A stretch of DNA of 50,692 nt from EX4572-165 sp964581795. GTDB lineage: Archaea; Thermoplasmatota; E2; DHVEG-1. Of the stretch, positions 34,737 through 43,455 are shown piece by piece. The translations under genes and the position numbers were made by a program. Every line of letters begins with the position of its first letter. The first letter of the stretch is position 1. The notes beneath the pieces are model-generated. The model was not told the origin of the DNA. It saw nothing but the letters and a program-made list of their open reading frames with translations, and did not search any database. The stretch spans positions 1 through 50,692 of the forward strand of contig CAZOPW010000004.1 of assembly GCA_964581795.1 (NCBI GenBank), given 5' to 3'.

Positions 34737-35882
34737 TTAGTTCTTTTTACCCGACTTTTTACGTTTAATAATGAACAGTACTCCAATAATACTAATCAAA
34801 AACACGAGTAATTCAAAACCAGGAACTTGAATGAACCTTGGTTTGGGAGGTGCAATAGTTGGTGGATCTTCGGTTCCAATTTCTGCAGCATCAGAAGTAA
34901 CTACATAATAAGTTGCATTATCATGAATGGTGTTGTTATACATTCTACCATCATTGGTGAAGTAATGAATGCATTCAGCAGAAATCGAAAGTGTTATATT
35001 TTTTTCCCTCACCCATCCTTCTATCCGTGGGCTTGTCTTATAAAATTCATCTGATTTGGTTGCATTAATCGTTGAAGAATAACTATTTGTTGAGAGAGTA
35101 TAGCTAACAATATCTACGTCGGGTTTTACATCAATAGTGAGTTCATCTGCATAAGTAATCGTTGGACCCGGAGGAGTTGTTACTCCAGACGGTGAAGGTA
35201 ATTTTATCGTATCTTCTGAGTACTCAAACGTCATCTCTCTAATTGTTTGTTGTCCACTCACATCTTTTGTTGTAACAATGCAATCAAATGATCCAATCTG
35301 ATTAAGTTCATTTTTAAATTCATATAATAAAATATCATTATCAAGTGCAATCGACGTATCAACAAGAGTCTGATTTCCATATTCTATTTTCAATTGTGCT
35401 TGATTATCTTTTATTCCTGCATTATCAGTTATTTTTGAAACGATTAGAACTGTTCCACCAGGTTCCTGCATGTCTGGAAGGGTTACCATATTTACTTGTG
35501 GTGGTTCAGCATCATAAAATGGTGGATTAACAAGGACGATAAGAATGAATAACCAGGTGAATAAATAAATAGCAAATGAAGAAAACATCCCTTTTTTTTC
35601 GATTTTATCTGTATCCACAGAAAATTGTTTGAATAAATATTGAATCCAGGATGCTGAAAATATTCCAAATAAAACAACTAGAGCCCATTGGAAAGGACTA
35701 TCCTGTAAAAGAATCCAGAATCCAAACGAGATCAGTGCAATGACAAAAGCAAATCCAAAGGAGATAAATGTCGCTTTGATCTTTTCTTTTTCTTTTGAAA
35801 CAAAGTTTTCCTTGTCAAATTTTGGCATTTCAAAATCTTTTGATTCTGATTCATCTTTTTGTTCTCGTCGTTTCGCCATCAC
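34737..35882 (-). CDS. Membrane protein with extracellular domain and PGF-type C-terminal anchor, unknown
   Basis: A 381-aa protein. The N-terminus is charged, followed by about three transmembrane helices (38-60, 66-85, 101-122). A beta-rich extracellular part with many N-glycosylation-like sites (NQT, NAT, NIT, NNT, NAT) runs to about 350. It ends with PGFELLVFLISIIGVLFIIKRKKSG, shaped like a PGF-CTERM archaeosortase signal. Having both multi-pass helices and such a tail is odd. Function unknown. Confidence 0.7.
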   Translation of the reverse strand: MMAKRREQKDESESKDFEMPKFDKENFVSKEKEKIKATFISFGFAFVIALISFGFWILLQDSPFQWALVVLFGIFSASWIQYLFKQFSVDTDKIEKKGMFSSFAIYLFTWLFILIVLVNPPFYDAEPPQVNMVTLPDMQEPGGTVLIVSKITDNAGIKDNQAQLKIEYGNQTLVDTSIALDNDILLYEFKNELNQIGSFDCIVTTKDVSGQQTIREMTFEYSEDTIKLPSPSGVTTPPGPTITYADELTIDVKPDVDIVSYTLSTNSYSSTINATKSDEFYKTSPRIEGWVREKNITLSISAECIHYFTNDGRMYNNTIHDNATYYVVTSDAAEIGTEDPPTIAPPKPRFIQVPGFELLVFLISIIGVLFIIKRKKSGKKN

Positions 35883-35933
35883 AGGTGGATGAACTTATGA
35901 TTTAAAGCTTTTTTTCTTTCATTTCCTCTTTTT

Positions 35934-36335
35934 TTATGAGAATTTCTTTTCTTCTTTTTCTTTTGCTTTCGCAATTTTTTTTAATTGTTTACTCTCATTT
36001 TTTGCTCTTTTTTTCTCAATTTTTTCTTGTTCTTTTGGACTAAGTTCAGCGTATTCATTTGGCAGCGAGTTTGATTGATTTATTATTACTTGCTGATCAT
36101 TATTTTTTTGCACAGTTATGAGCCCTGATCGGAATTGATACGTGAAAAATAAAGCAATAAGAATGTACATGATTATGACGATTCCTGCAATGATGAAAAG
36201 TAAATCTTTATACTGATACGTGACATCTTGGACAAACCAACGAGTCGCACCAAGGATTGCTAAAAGAACAGATCCTGCCCATGCATGATGTCTTGCCATA
36301 TCATACTTTTTTTTATAATCAGCTTTTTTAGTCAT
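35934..36335 (-). CDS. Small two-helix membrane protein, unknown
   Basis: A 133-aa protein with a hydrophobic pair (about 18-36 and 44-65), a hydrophilic stretch and a Lys/Glu-rich helix at the end (EKIEKKRAKNESKQLKKIAKAKEKEEKK). ATG 36335 lies 8 bp after GGTGG and is preferred over ATG 36347. Adjacent to pcc1, minus strand. No family recognised. Confidence 0.6.
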   Translation of the reverse strand: MTKKADYKKKYDMARHHAWAGSVLLAILGATRWFVQDVTYQYKDLLFIIAGIVIIMYILIALFFTYQFRSGLITVQKNNDQQVIINQSNSLPNEYAELSPKEQEKIEKKRAKNESKQLKKIAKAKEKEEKKFS

Positions 36336-36386
36336 AGTAACATCCACCGGTTTTAAGTTACAAGATGATACAAATATTTCTTTTTT

Positions 36387-36623
36387 TTACTTCTTTTTTT
36401 CAATTATTTTTTCTGCGATGTGTACACAAGAAAGAAAATCATCAACGGTGTGAAGCATTGAGGAAACAGATGATGTTTCAATTGTGGTTTGTAGAATGTT
36501 TTTATTTACACTAGTGTTCATAAATGATGCATCATCAATTTGAACAGAACGAAACACTTGATTTGCTTGATTTTTTGAATCATATGTTAATTCAAGTGTG
36601 CAAGTAACCTTCATAGTTCTCAC
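36387..36623 (-). CDS. pcc1: KEOPS complex subunit Pcc1
   Basis: Small dimerisation subunit of KEOPS, which makes t6A37 in ANN-decoding tRNAs. The 78-aa protein has the family ferredoxin-like pattern: MKVTCTLELTYDSKNQANQVFRSVQIDD, then VNKNILQTTIETSSVSSMLHTVDDFLSCV. The start overlaps the end of the DHH nuclease gene by 4 bp. The rps15-DHH-pcc1 order is a known archaeal neighbourhood. Confidence 0.9.
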   Translation of the reverse strand: MRTMKVTCTLELTYDSKNQANQVFRSVQIDDASFMNTSVNKNILQTTIETSSVSSMLHTVDDFLSCVHIAEKIIEKKK

Positions 36624-37972
36624 GATTCCTTATGTGTTATTTGCTCAGAGATAATAGTATCAAGTAATCTAATAAATTCTTCTTCTTTATCCTGGGGGAG
36701 TGTTGCTCCTGCTGCAACTTGATGGCCACCTCCATGTCCACCTAGTTTTTTTGCAATTCTTTCCATCGCAGATCCTAAGTCTAAACCATTGGAAACAAGA
36801 TATTTATTCCCTCGACAAGACACATGGAGTTCATCTGGTTTTTTCACAATGGAAAATAATGGTTTTTCTCTATCAAAAAGGTAATTAACTGCAATTCCAC
36901 CAATCACTCCACCTAAAGATGATTTCTCTGTGTAAAAATATCGTATTGTCTCTGTTTCTTTAGGACCATTTTGTTCCAATTTAAGTAATTCATCTAAGAG
37001 TCGTTGTTTGTATTCTTTTTCATATGATCGGGCTTCTTCATATGCTTTCGAATCACCCATGCACACTGCAAATCCAAGATCGCGATGACCCCCTTTCCCA
37101 CAACAATCAAGTAAGTCAGCGAATTGTTCCAGTTCACCCCAAGTTTGATCCGCATAAAAACGAGGTCTTATAACAGTGTCAATAATATTTGGTTCACATC
37201 CTTGTTTTAACAATAAAACCATCAACGCAGAATGAAGGCGTTTTTGTTCTTCAATTGATATCTTTTGAGCTGGAGTTTTAGGATTAATATTAATTTTTTC
37301 TAAAAAATCTAAAATTTGATCCTTCCTACCTGATAGACCTGGATAAAACGGATCTATTGCATAATATAATGCTTGATGAATCGTTTCTCCATTGAGTTTC
37401 ACACTTGTTTTTTCATTAACGATCTCTTGTTTTACCGCTTCCTCAATAAGAGTTTTATTATACCCTGTGAACCCATCAATATATTGTTTATCACCTGTGG
37501 CACCAGCGATAGCGTATACAGCTAAATCACGGTTTTGTTCATCTAATGCGAAAGCAACAGCATAACTTAAACTAGCGCCAGATGCCTCATAGTTTCCATT
37601 AATGTCAAATTGATATGCATTCAGTTGTAAAATTGAATCTGACGTTTTTTCAGTAATGAGTTGATGATGATCAATAATGATACAATGTGAATCCATTTCT
37701 TCAATGAATGGGAGTTGTCCACTCCCCATATCAGTAAAAATGATTAAATCATTGTGTTCTTTTCTCACTTTTTTCAATCCTTCAGTGAATGGATTGCGCA
37801 TTAAACTAACTTGAAAATCATATCCTAATCGTTTTACTGCTTTTGCCATGATTGTCGCTGCAGTAATACCATCAGCATCATAATGTGAAATAATACGAAC
37901 TCTTTTTTGTTTTGCATATGAATGAATCCATTCCGCTGCAATCTTTGCTTGTTCCTGTAAAGTTTTTTTCAT
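36620..37972 (-). CDS. RecJ-like DHH-family single-strand exonuclease (GAN type)
   Basis: A 450-aa DHH/DHHA1 phosphoesterase. Motif I is ISHYDADGITAA, motif II FTDMGSG, motif III IIDHHQL, and the DHHA1 end has GGHGGGHQVAAGA. Archaeal members associate with GINS at the replication fork (GAN) and degrade single-stranded DNA or RNA. ATG 37972 (MKKTLQEQ) is chosen over an upstream Met. It is encoded between rps15 and pcc1, 4-bp overlap with pcc1. Confidence 0.9.
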   Translation of the reverse strand: MKKTLQEQAKIAAEWIHSYAKQKRVRIISHYDADGITAATIMAKAVKRLGYDFQVSLMRNPFTEGLKKVRKEHNDLIIFTDMGSGQLPFIEEMDSHCIIIDHHQLITEKTSDSILQLNAYQFDINGNYEASGASLSYAVAFALDEQNRDLAVYAIAGATGDKQYIDGFTGYNKTLIEEAVKQEIVNEKTSVKLNGETIHQALYYAIDPFYPGLSGRKDQILDFLEKININPKTPAQKISIEEQKRLHSALMVLLLKQGCEPNIIDTVIRPRFYADQTWGELEQFADLLDCCGKGGHRDLGFAVCMGDSKAYEEARSYEKEYKQRLLDELLKLEQNGPKETETIRYFYTEKSSLGGVIGGIAVNYLFDREKPLFSIVKKPDELHVSCRGNKYLVSNGLDLGSAMERIAKKLGGHGGGHQVAAGATLPQDKEEEFIRLLDTIISEQITHKES

Positions 37973-38096
37973 GTCTGCATCAAACAATAACAAAAAAGAA
38001 AGTCATTTATTAAAACCCTTTCTGAAAGAGGATGGTGAAATAGTAAATAAAGTAGGAATAAAAAGTGAGTGAAAATGATAAGAACAAAATTTTTGT

Positions 38097-38555
38097 TTAT
38101 TCAAATAAGAGTTTTGCTTGTTTGGGACTGTATTTCCAATCTTGTGGGAGTTTGTCACTTTCAATATAGTACCGAGCTAATCGACGTATTTTAGATTCAA
38201 CGAGTTGAAGGTTTCGTTTGTTTTCTGTATCTTTCTTATGAGTAAGCATGTGTTCTCTTATCGTTAAAGCCCTGCTGATTAGATTCTTTAAATCCTCTGG
38301 AATCTCTGAGCCGAGCTTGTTTTCAGAAAGAATCCGAGTGATTTTTTTTCCAGTAGCAAGCTTCACATTTGGAACCGCGTATTGATCTCTTAGAATCAGA
38401 CCGATTTCACTTGAGGATCTTCCACTCTTAGCAAGTTCAATAATTCTTGATTCAATCTCTCGAGGTTTAAGTGAACTCCAAGATGGATGTTCCTTTCGCT
38501 CATATTGATGAGTTGAACCAGATCGTCCTTTTCGACGTGCATGCATTCGTGCCAT
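38097..38555 (-). CDS. rps15: 30S ribosomal protein S15P (uS15)
   Basis: Small-subunit protein binding 16S rRNA. The 152-aa archaeal/eukaryotic form starts MARMHARRKGRSGSTHQYER and has the conserved core ALTIREHMLTHKKDTENKRNLQ and LARYYIESDKLP. The minus-strand TATA box TATTTAAAT lies at 38612-38620, about 60 bp upstream. Confidence 0.96.
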   Translation of the reverse strand: MARMHARRKGRSGSTHQYERKEHPSWSSLKPREIESRIIELAKSGRSSSEIGLILRDQYAVPNVKLATGKKITRILSENKLGSEIPEDLKNLISRALTIREHMLTHKKDTENKRNLQLVESKIRRLARYYIESDKLPQDWKYSPKQAKLLFE

Positions 38556-38611
38556 ACTTGTAATTCTCCACGTATTCTTATGTAAAGTACTTTCGGAATA
38601 GGATTGTACTA

Positions 38612-38620
38612 TTTAAATAT
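38612..38620 (-). promoter_or_regulatory. TATA box of rps15
   Basis: On the minus strand TATTTAAAT, preceded by CTTA. The predicted transcript start near 38586 leaves a leader of about 30 nt. Confidence 0.5.
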
Positions 38621-38661
38621 AAGGGCCAGAGAAGAAAAAAAGAGAAGAGAAAAACGATTCT

Positions 38662-39774
38662 TTATTTAACTGTTGTAAATCGTTTTCCAAGTTTTTTCAT
38701 TACTTTTGGAAGTGTCGTATATTCCATGTCAGCCATTGGAAGCCTATGTGGCTCAAATGGACCATGGACTCTCATGTAATCAGTGATTTGCTGTGATTGT
38801 CTTCTAACAGCATCAAAAGCAGGATCATCAAACAAGTCAACCGGTTCAGTAAGTTTTCCGTTATGCAATTGGAATCCAAGAGCAGTTACCCTTGGCGGGC
38901 CATCAAATCGGGTGCATTGAGCTTGTTTAACGGACACAGGCATTAATGGACCATTGTGTGATCCGCGCATCCAACCACTGACTAAATGACCATGAGCAAA
39001 ACCTTCTAAGACTTCACCGACGGCTGGAAGTCCTGATTGAGCTCGAACAGCGGCAACTGGATCGTCTTTTCCAACGTATTCGCCTGCGATTTGATACAAT
39101 TTTTCTGTTGAAATGACAGCGTTTGGTTCATCATCTGGGAGTTTTGAAGTTTTTTTCGGGTAAACGTGTTTGATGACGAATCGACTTTTCGCTCCAATTA
39201 ACGCAAGTAAATCATACATTTCTTCAGGTGTTTTTAACATCACGTGTTTGTGTTCTTTAATATCCCATACATCAAAAACAAATCCATCATGCAAGCTTGG
39301 GTCAATGATGAGTCCTGCAGTGTTAAATGGATCAGCAAATATTTTGTATATTGGATAGTTGAATGCCCCTGGTTCTGTTTTATCCATCATAAACGCAAGG
39401 ACTGGTTCTGCTTTTCGTTCCGTGAATTCCATTTCAGCAACACCTGGTCCCATACCACGGACATTTCCAGAAAATGCATCACTTAGAATGTCTTGACCTG
39501 CTCCATATAATCCTAAATCCCGAGCTTTTTCTGTTGCCTCAAGAAACGTGTTCCAAGCAAGTTCATGGACTTCTTTGCTGTCTACTCCATTGGTATGAGT
39601 CATGATTAGTTCAAGGTCATCGCCACAATGAGTAACATGAAAATCAGTTATGATTTTAGATCGTTGTGCATCTATGAGCTGGCGGTATGCTATTTTTTCT
39701 AAATCAGGATGTACTTTTGCATGTCCTGGCCATCCACCTACATCTGCTTTGATAATGCTAAATGTGGTTTTCAT
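38662..39774 (-). CDS. fbp: Fructose 1,6-bisphosphate aldolase/phosphatase
   Basis: Bifunctional gluconeogenic enzyme of archaea and deep bacteria that condenses triose phosphates and then removes the 1-phosphate. The 370-aa length is typical. Metal-binding DVGGWPGH (Asp11 region), HCGDDLEL and the Lys/Tyr-bearing catalytic loop EKLYQIAGEYVGKDDP are present. GATGGAGG precedes the ATG. Its presence argues for an anabolic, gluconeogenic direction of sugar metabolism. Confidence 0.96.
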   Translation of the reverse strand: MKTTFSIIKADVGGWPGHAKVHPDLEKIAYRQLIDAQRSKIITDFHVTHCGDDLELIMTHTNGVDSKEVHELAWNTFLEATEKARDLGLYGAGQDILSDAFSGNVRGMGPGVAEMEFTERKAEPVLAFMMDKTEPGAFNYPIYKIFADPFNTAGLIIDPSLHDGFVFDVWDIKEHKHVMLKTPEEMYDLLALIGAKSRFVIKHVYPKKTSKLPDDEPNAVISTEKLYQIAGEYVGKDDPVAAVRAQSGLPAVGEVLEGFAHGHLVSGWMRGSHNGPLMPVSVKQAQCTRFDGPPRVTALGFQLHNGKLTEPVDLFDDPAFDAVRRQSQQITDYMRVHGPFEPHRLPMADMEYTTLPKVMKKLGKRFTTVK

Positions 39775-39810
39775 CTCTTAAGCCTCCATCGTAGGGTATC
39801 AATCAATTCT

Positions 39811-39901
39811 TTATAAATAATTTGGCAGCAAAACCTGTTTTAGATTTAGAAAAAGAAAAACAATGAATACTATTCTTTAATCTTGGGTAAACCTTATATT
39901 T
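39811..39901. promoter_or_regulatory. Divergent promoters of FBP aldolase/phosphatase and cysS
   Basis: A minus-strand TATA-like TTATTTATAA (39811-39820) serves the FBP gene and a plus-strand TTATATTT (39894-39901) lies about 35 bp before the cysS start region. Confidence 0.45.
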
Positions 39902-39917
39902 CTTTTTTTTATGGAGA

Positions 39918-41432
39918 TTGAATGCTGTGGAACAGATGACGTTAAATATCTACAATTCACTTTCAAGGAAAAAAGAAGAATTTACACCATTACATGATGA
40001 CGAAGTTAGGATGTATGTATGTGGCATGACGGTGTATAGTGATGCTCATATCGGTCATGCACGAACGTATTTTGCTTTTGATATGGTAAGACGGTATTTA
40101 GAGTTCAAAGGCTTTACTGTATTGTATGTGCAGAATGTCACTGATGTTGATGATAAGATTATTAATGCAGCAAATAAGGAAAATGTTGATGCGTTGGATT
40201 ATTCCTGCGGGTTTACTGATCGATGTTTAGGTGATTTGGATTTACTTGGTATACATCGTGCAGATAAATATCCAAAGGCATCCGAAACGATTGATGATAT
40301 GATTGAGATGATTCAGCAGATTATTGATCGTGGATATGGATATGTAGCAGAGGGAGACGTTTATTTTTCAGTCGAGAAATATTCAGATTATGGAAAATTA
40401 TCTGGACAAAAAATTGAAGAGTTAATGAGTGGAGCCCGTATTGAACCAGGAGAGAAGAAACAGAGTCCGCTTGATTTTGCATTATGGAAAAAGGCTAAAC
40501 CTGGTGAACCTTATTGGGAGAGTCCCTGGGGAAGAGGTCGTCCGGGTTGGCATATTGAATGTTCGACGATGAGTAGTAAATATTTAGGTCTTCCTTTTGA
40601 TATTCACGGTGGTGGTATGGATCTTCAATTCCCTCATCATGAAAATGAGATTGCACAAGCTGAAGCTGCGACGGGCAAACAGTTTGCTCGGTTTTGGATG
40701 CATTGTGGTTTACTCACTATCGAAGGGGAGAAAATGAGTAAATCCTTGGGTAATATAGTTAATATTCGTGATCTATTGAGTGATTGGTCTGCTGAAGTGA
40801 TCCGGTTCTTTTTTGCGAAAACTCACTACCGAAGACCTCCGGATTTTAATCAGCAAGCGTTAGAGGATGCAAAAAAAGGTGTTGATCGACTGCATCGGTT
40901 TAAGGAGCAGTTGGAACATTTTGCTGCTGAGAAAAGTTGTGTAATCGAAAAGGATTCATTGACTGAAGAGGATGAGGTCTTGTATTCTATTGTTGATGAA
41001 TTTATGGCTTCATTTGAGGAGGCAATGGATGATGATTTTAATACTCCTGAAGCTGTGGCGAGTTTGTTTTCTTTTAGCTCTAAAGTTAATCGGTATTTAC
41101 AAGATCATTCAAACCCAAATCCTGAAGTGTGTCGGTATGCGTTAGATATGTTAAAAAAAGCTGGGTATGTGCTTACGTTATTTCAGGAGGAGTATGTAGA
41201 GGAAAGTAAAGAAACCATTGAGGCGGTAAAAGAGGTGTATAAATCATTTGTTTCCTCTGATTGTGTACCTGATTCTCTGGATGATTTATTAGCTGAGTTG
41301 CTTAAGCGACGTGAACAAGCTCGGAAGGAGAAAAAATGGGATGTGGCGGATACCATTCGTGATGAAATTGAATGTCTTGGGTTTGAAATTCAAGATACAA
41401 GTGATGGACCAGTTTGGAGAAAACGGAAATAA
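39918..41432 (+). CDS. cysS: Cysteinyl-tRNA synthetase
   Basis: Class I synthetase. HIGHARTYFAFD (44-47 HIGH), the zinc ligand Cys35 in YVCGMTVY, and GEKMSKSLGN (KMSKS) are intact, with ECSTMSSKYLG before it. The start is uncertain: TTG 39918, GTG 39927 and ATG 39936 are in frame, and ATG 39936 (MTLNIYNSLSRKKEEF) matches the usual N-terminus. Its presence suggests Cys-tRNA is charged directly, not only by the SepRS route. The coding strand is G/T-rich. Confidence 0.96.
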   Translation: MNAVEQMTLNIYNSLSRKKEEFTPLHDDEVRMYVCGMTVYSDAHIGHARTYFAFDMVRRYLEFKGFTVLYVQNVTDVDDKIINAANKENVDALDYSCGFTDRCLGDLDLLGIHRADKYPKASETIDDMIEMIQQIIDRGYGYVAEGDVYFSVEKYSDYGKLSGQKIEELMSGARIEPGEKKQSPLDFALWKKAKPGEPYWESPWGRGRPGWHIECSTMSSKYLGLPFDIHGGGMDLQFPHHENEIAQAEAATGKQFARFWMHCGLLTIEGEKMSKSLGNIVNIRDLLSDWSAEVIRFFFAKTHYRRPPDFNQQALEDAKKGVDRLHRFKEQLEHFAAEKSCVIEKDSLTEEDEVLYSIVDEFMASFEEAMDDDFNTPEAVASLFSFSSKVNRYLQDHSNPNPEVCRYALDMLKKAGYVLTLFQEEYVEESKETIEAVKEVYKSFVSSDCVPDSLDDLLAELLKRREQARKEKKWDVADTIRDEIECLGFEIQDTSDGPVWRKRK

Positions 41433-41467
41433 ACTGTTTTTTCAAATTTTTTTCTTTTTCTTTTTAA

Positions 41468-41998
41468 TTAGGAGAGTAGTACGGTTTTCACACTTGATAT
41501 ATTTCTTATTTTTGGGATCAGTTCTGGTGGGATTTTTGTTTCTGTGACAACAAATAGATGTGGTTCATCGGTGATTTCGATGTCATCAACGATTGCTTGG
41601 CGGATGTTAATGTTTTCATCTGCTATGATGCTTGCAACTTGAGCAAGAATTCCTGGTTGGCTTGCATCTGTGGGAATGATTTCGAGGACATCCCAGTCCA
41701 TTTCAGAAGCCATGTCTTTTAGATGGCATGTTGGTTTAAGTTTGCTGAAAATGTTGTTGAGTTTTTGATGGTTTTTTATTGTGCGAATTGTTGCTTTTAT
41801 TGCTCTCCGGTCTACGTTGAGTGCTCGTGCGATTTTTGAATCAGATAAGGCTATTGATCCACACATGATATGATCGTTTTTAATGGAAAGACCGTATTCA
41901 AGCATTTTTTGAGCAATTTTTTTTTGTTTTGGATAATCCTTAAAGTATGGTGCAATGTAATTCCACATTGAAATCATAATTTGTAGTAAAATTCTCAT
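41468..41998 (-). CDS. ACT-domain regulator with helix-turn-helix, COG2061-like
   Basis: A 176-aa protein with an N-terminal HTH-like part (GSIALSDSKIARALNVDRRAIKATIRTI) and a C-terminal ACT domain (DWDVLEIIPTDASQPGILAQVASIIADENINIRQAI). Such proteins are predicted amino-acid-responsive regulators. It is divergent from trpB2, with inverted repeats in the 120-bp gap, so control of trpB2 by an aromatic or related amino acid is the natural hypothesis. ATG at residue 11 is an alternative start. Confidence 0.75.
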   Translation of the reverse strand: MRILLQIMISMWNYIAPYFKDYPKQKKIAQKMLEYGLSIKNDHIMCGSIALSDSKIARALNVDRRAIKATIRTIKNHQKLNNIFSKLKPTCHLKDMASEMDWDVLEIIPTDASQPGILAQVASIIADENINIRQAIVDDIEITDEPHLFVVTETKIPPELIPKIRNISSVKTVLLS

Positions 41999-42029
41999 AC
42001 TTAAAGTGTTCTTTAAAGCTTTCTAGCTT

Positions 42030-42062
42030 ACTATAATACACATTTTTGTACATTATAGTACA
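42030..42062. promoter_or_regulatory. Candidate operator between ACT regulator and trpB2
   Basis: TGTAC (42047-42051) and GTACA (42058-42062) form an inverted repeat around ATTATA. ACTATAAT (42030-42037) and ATTATAGT (42052-42059) form a second, overlapping one. They lie just upstream of the trpB2 TATA box TTTATATA (42075-42082). Confidence 0.5.
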
Positions 42063-42074
42063 TTTTTACATATA

Positions 42075-42082
42075 TTTATATA
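42075..42082 (+). promoter_or_regulatory. TATA box of trpB2
   Basis: TTTATATA, 37 bp before the ATG, so the transcript would have a leader of about 10-15 nt. Confidence 0.5.
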
Positions 42083-42118
42083 GTATGAAATCTATAATAA
42101 TTTGATAGTGACGCAAAT

Positions 42119-43417
42119 ATGAATCAAACAAAAATAACCCTTCATCCAGACGAGCTTCCAAAAAAATGGTACAACATCCTCCCAGATCTTCCTACTCCCA
42201 TGCCTCCACCAAAAGATCCTACAGATGGTCCATCAAGACTGCAAAACCTTCCCAATATCTTCAGCAAAGGTGTTCTTGCTCAAGAGGGAGCAACAGAACG
42301 ATTCATCCCAATACCGCCAGCAGTTCAAGAACTCTACATTCAATCAGGAAGACCACGTCCATTATACAGAGCGAAACGATTAGAAAAACTCCTAAATACC
42401 CCAGCAAAACTCTACTACAAAAGCGAATTCTACAGCCCAACAGGAAGCCATAAAGTCAACACGGCCATCCCTCAAGTTTACTATGCGAAACAACAAGGCA
42501 TCAAACGAATGACTACAGAAACTGGAGCTGGACAATGGGGAACAGCCCTTGCATATGCCTGCAGTCTTCTCAATATGAACTTAACAGTTTACTGGGTAAA
42601 AGCAGTTGCTGACTGGAAACCAGATCGACGTCAATTTATGCAACTTCTCGGCGCCACCGTGTACAACTCTCCAAGCAATCGAACGGCAATTGGAAAACAA
42701 CTCCTTAAAAACAATCCCAATCATCACGGTTCCCTCGGAATCGCAATCGCTGAAGCAGTGCAAGATGCAGCAAACGATCCAACGGCAGCATATAGTCTCG
42801 GATCAGTTCTCAATCACGTATTACTACATCAAACAATTATTGGACTAGAAACAAAAAAACAATTACAACAAGTAAATGCATATCCAGATACAGTCATCTC
42901 CTGCCTTGGAGGAGGAAGTAACTTCGGAGGTCTTGCTATTCCATTTTTATATGATCGCATCAAAAAACATACAAAAACTCGATTTATTGCTGCACAAAGC
43001 CAAGTCGCCCCAAATCTAACAGGTGAATACTGCTATGATTACGGTGATTATGCTGAACAAACACCACTTCTTAAAATGTGTTCACTTGGGCATCGAACAA
43101 ACTTTAAACCAATCAAAGCAGATGGTTTACGCTATCACGCAGCAGCACCAATCATTAGTGCCCTTCGACATGCTGGACTTATCGACACAATCATTTATCC
43201 ATCAAACGAAGAATACGTGTTTAACAAAGCAAAATTATTCATTCAAACAGAAGGATTCCTACCAGCACCTGAATCAGCATATAGTGTTGCGGCAGCAATC
43301 GATGAAGCAAAAAAATGTAAAAAAACAGGTATTGCAAAAACCATTCTTTTCAACGTCAGTGGTCACGGATTCATGGATATGCAAGGATACGCAGAAAAAC
43401 TACACATTGGAAGCTAA
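42119..43417 (+). CDS. trpB2: Tryptophan synthase beta-like enzyme TrpB2
   Basis: PLP enzyme joining indole with serine. At 432 aa it is the TrpB2 class, longer than TrpB1 and not needing TrpA. The PLP lysine is Lys112 in GSHKVNT. ETGAGQWG and the phosphate-binding GGGSNFGG are present. No trpA or other trp gene lies nearby, which fits indole salvage or an alternative role. The coding strand is strikingly C- and A-rich compared with gyrA and cysS, which produces several long spurious open frames. Confidence 0.93.
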   Translation: MNQTKITLHPDELPKKWYNILPDLPTPMPPPKDPTDGPSRLQNLPNIFSKGVLAQEGATERFIPIPPAVQELYIQSGRPRPLYRAKRLEKLLNTPAKLYYKSEFYSPTGSHKVNTAIPQVYYAKQQGIKRMTTETGAGQWGTALAYACSLLNMNLTVYWVKAVADWKPDRRQFMQLLGATVYNSPSNRTAIGKQLLKNNPNHHGSLGIAIAEAVQDAANDPTAAYSLGSVLNHVLLHQTIIGLETKKQLQQVNAYPDTVISCLGGGSNFGGLAIPFLYDRIKKHTKTRFIAAQSQVAPNLTGEYCYDYGDYAEQTPLLKMCSLGHRTNFKPIKADGLRYHAAAPIISALRHAGLIDTIIYPSNEEYVFNKAKLFIQTEGFLPAPESAYSVAAAIDEAKKCKKTGIAKTILFNVSGHGFMDMQGYAEKLHIGS

Positions 43418-43455
43418 TAACAACAAAAAATAAGTGTAAAAAATGTTGAGGAACT

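Noticed and set aside
41999..42118. Replication origin or terminus at the composition switch
   Set aside because: The skew change is limited to trpB2; neighbouring genes follow ordinary coding-strand bias, and there is no orc1 or origin-box array.
42166..43433. Extra plus-strand genes overlapping trpB2
   Set aside because: Long frames there are explained by the C/A-rich codon pattern of trpB2; their products are low-complexity and have no start signals.
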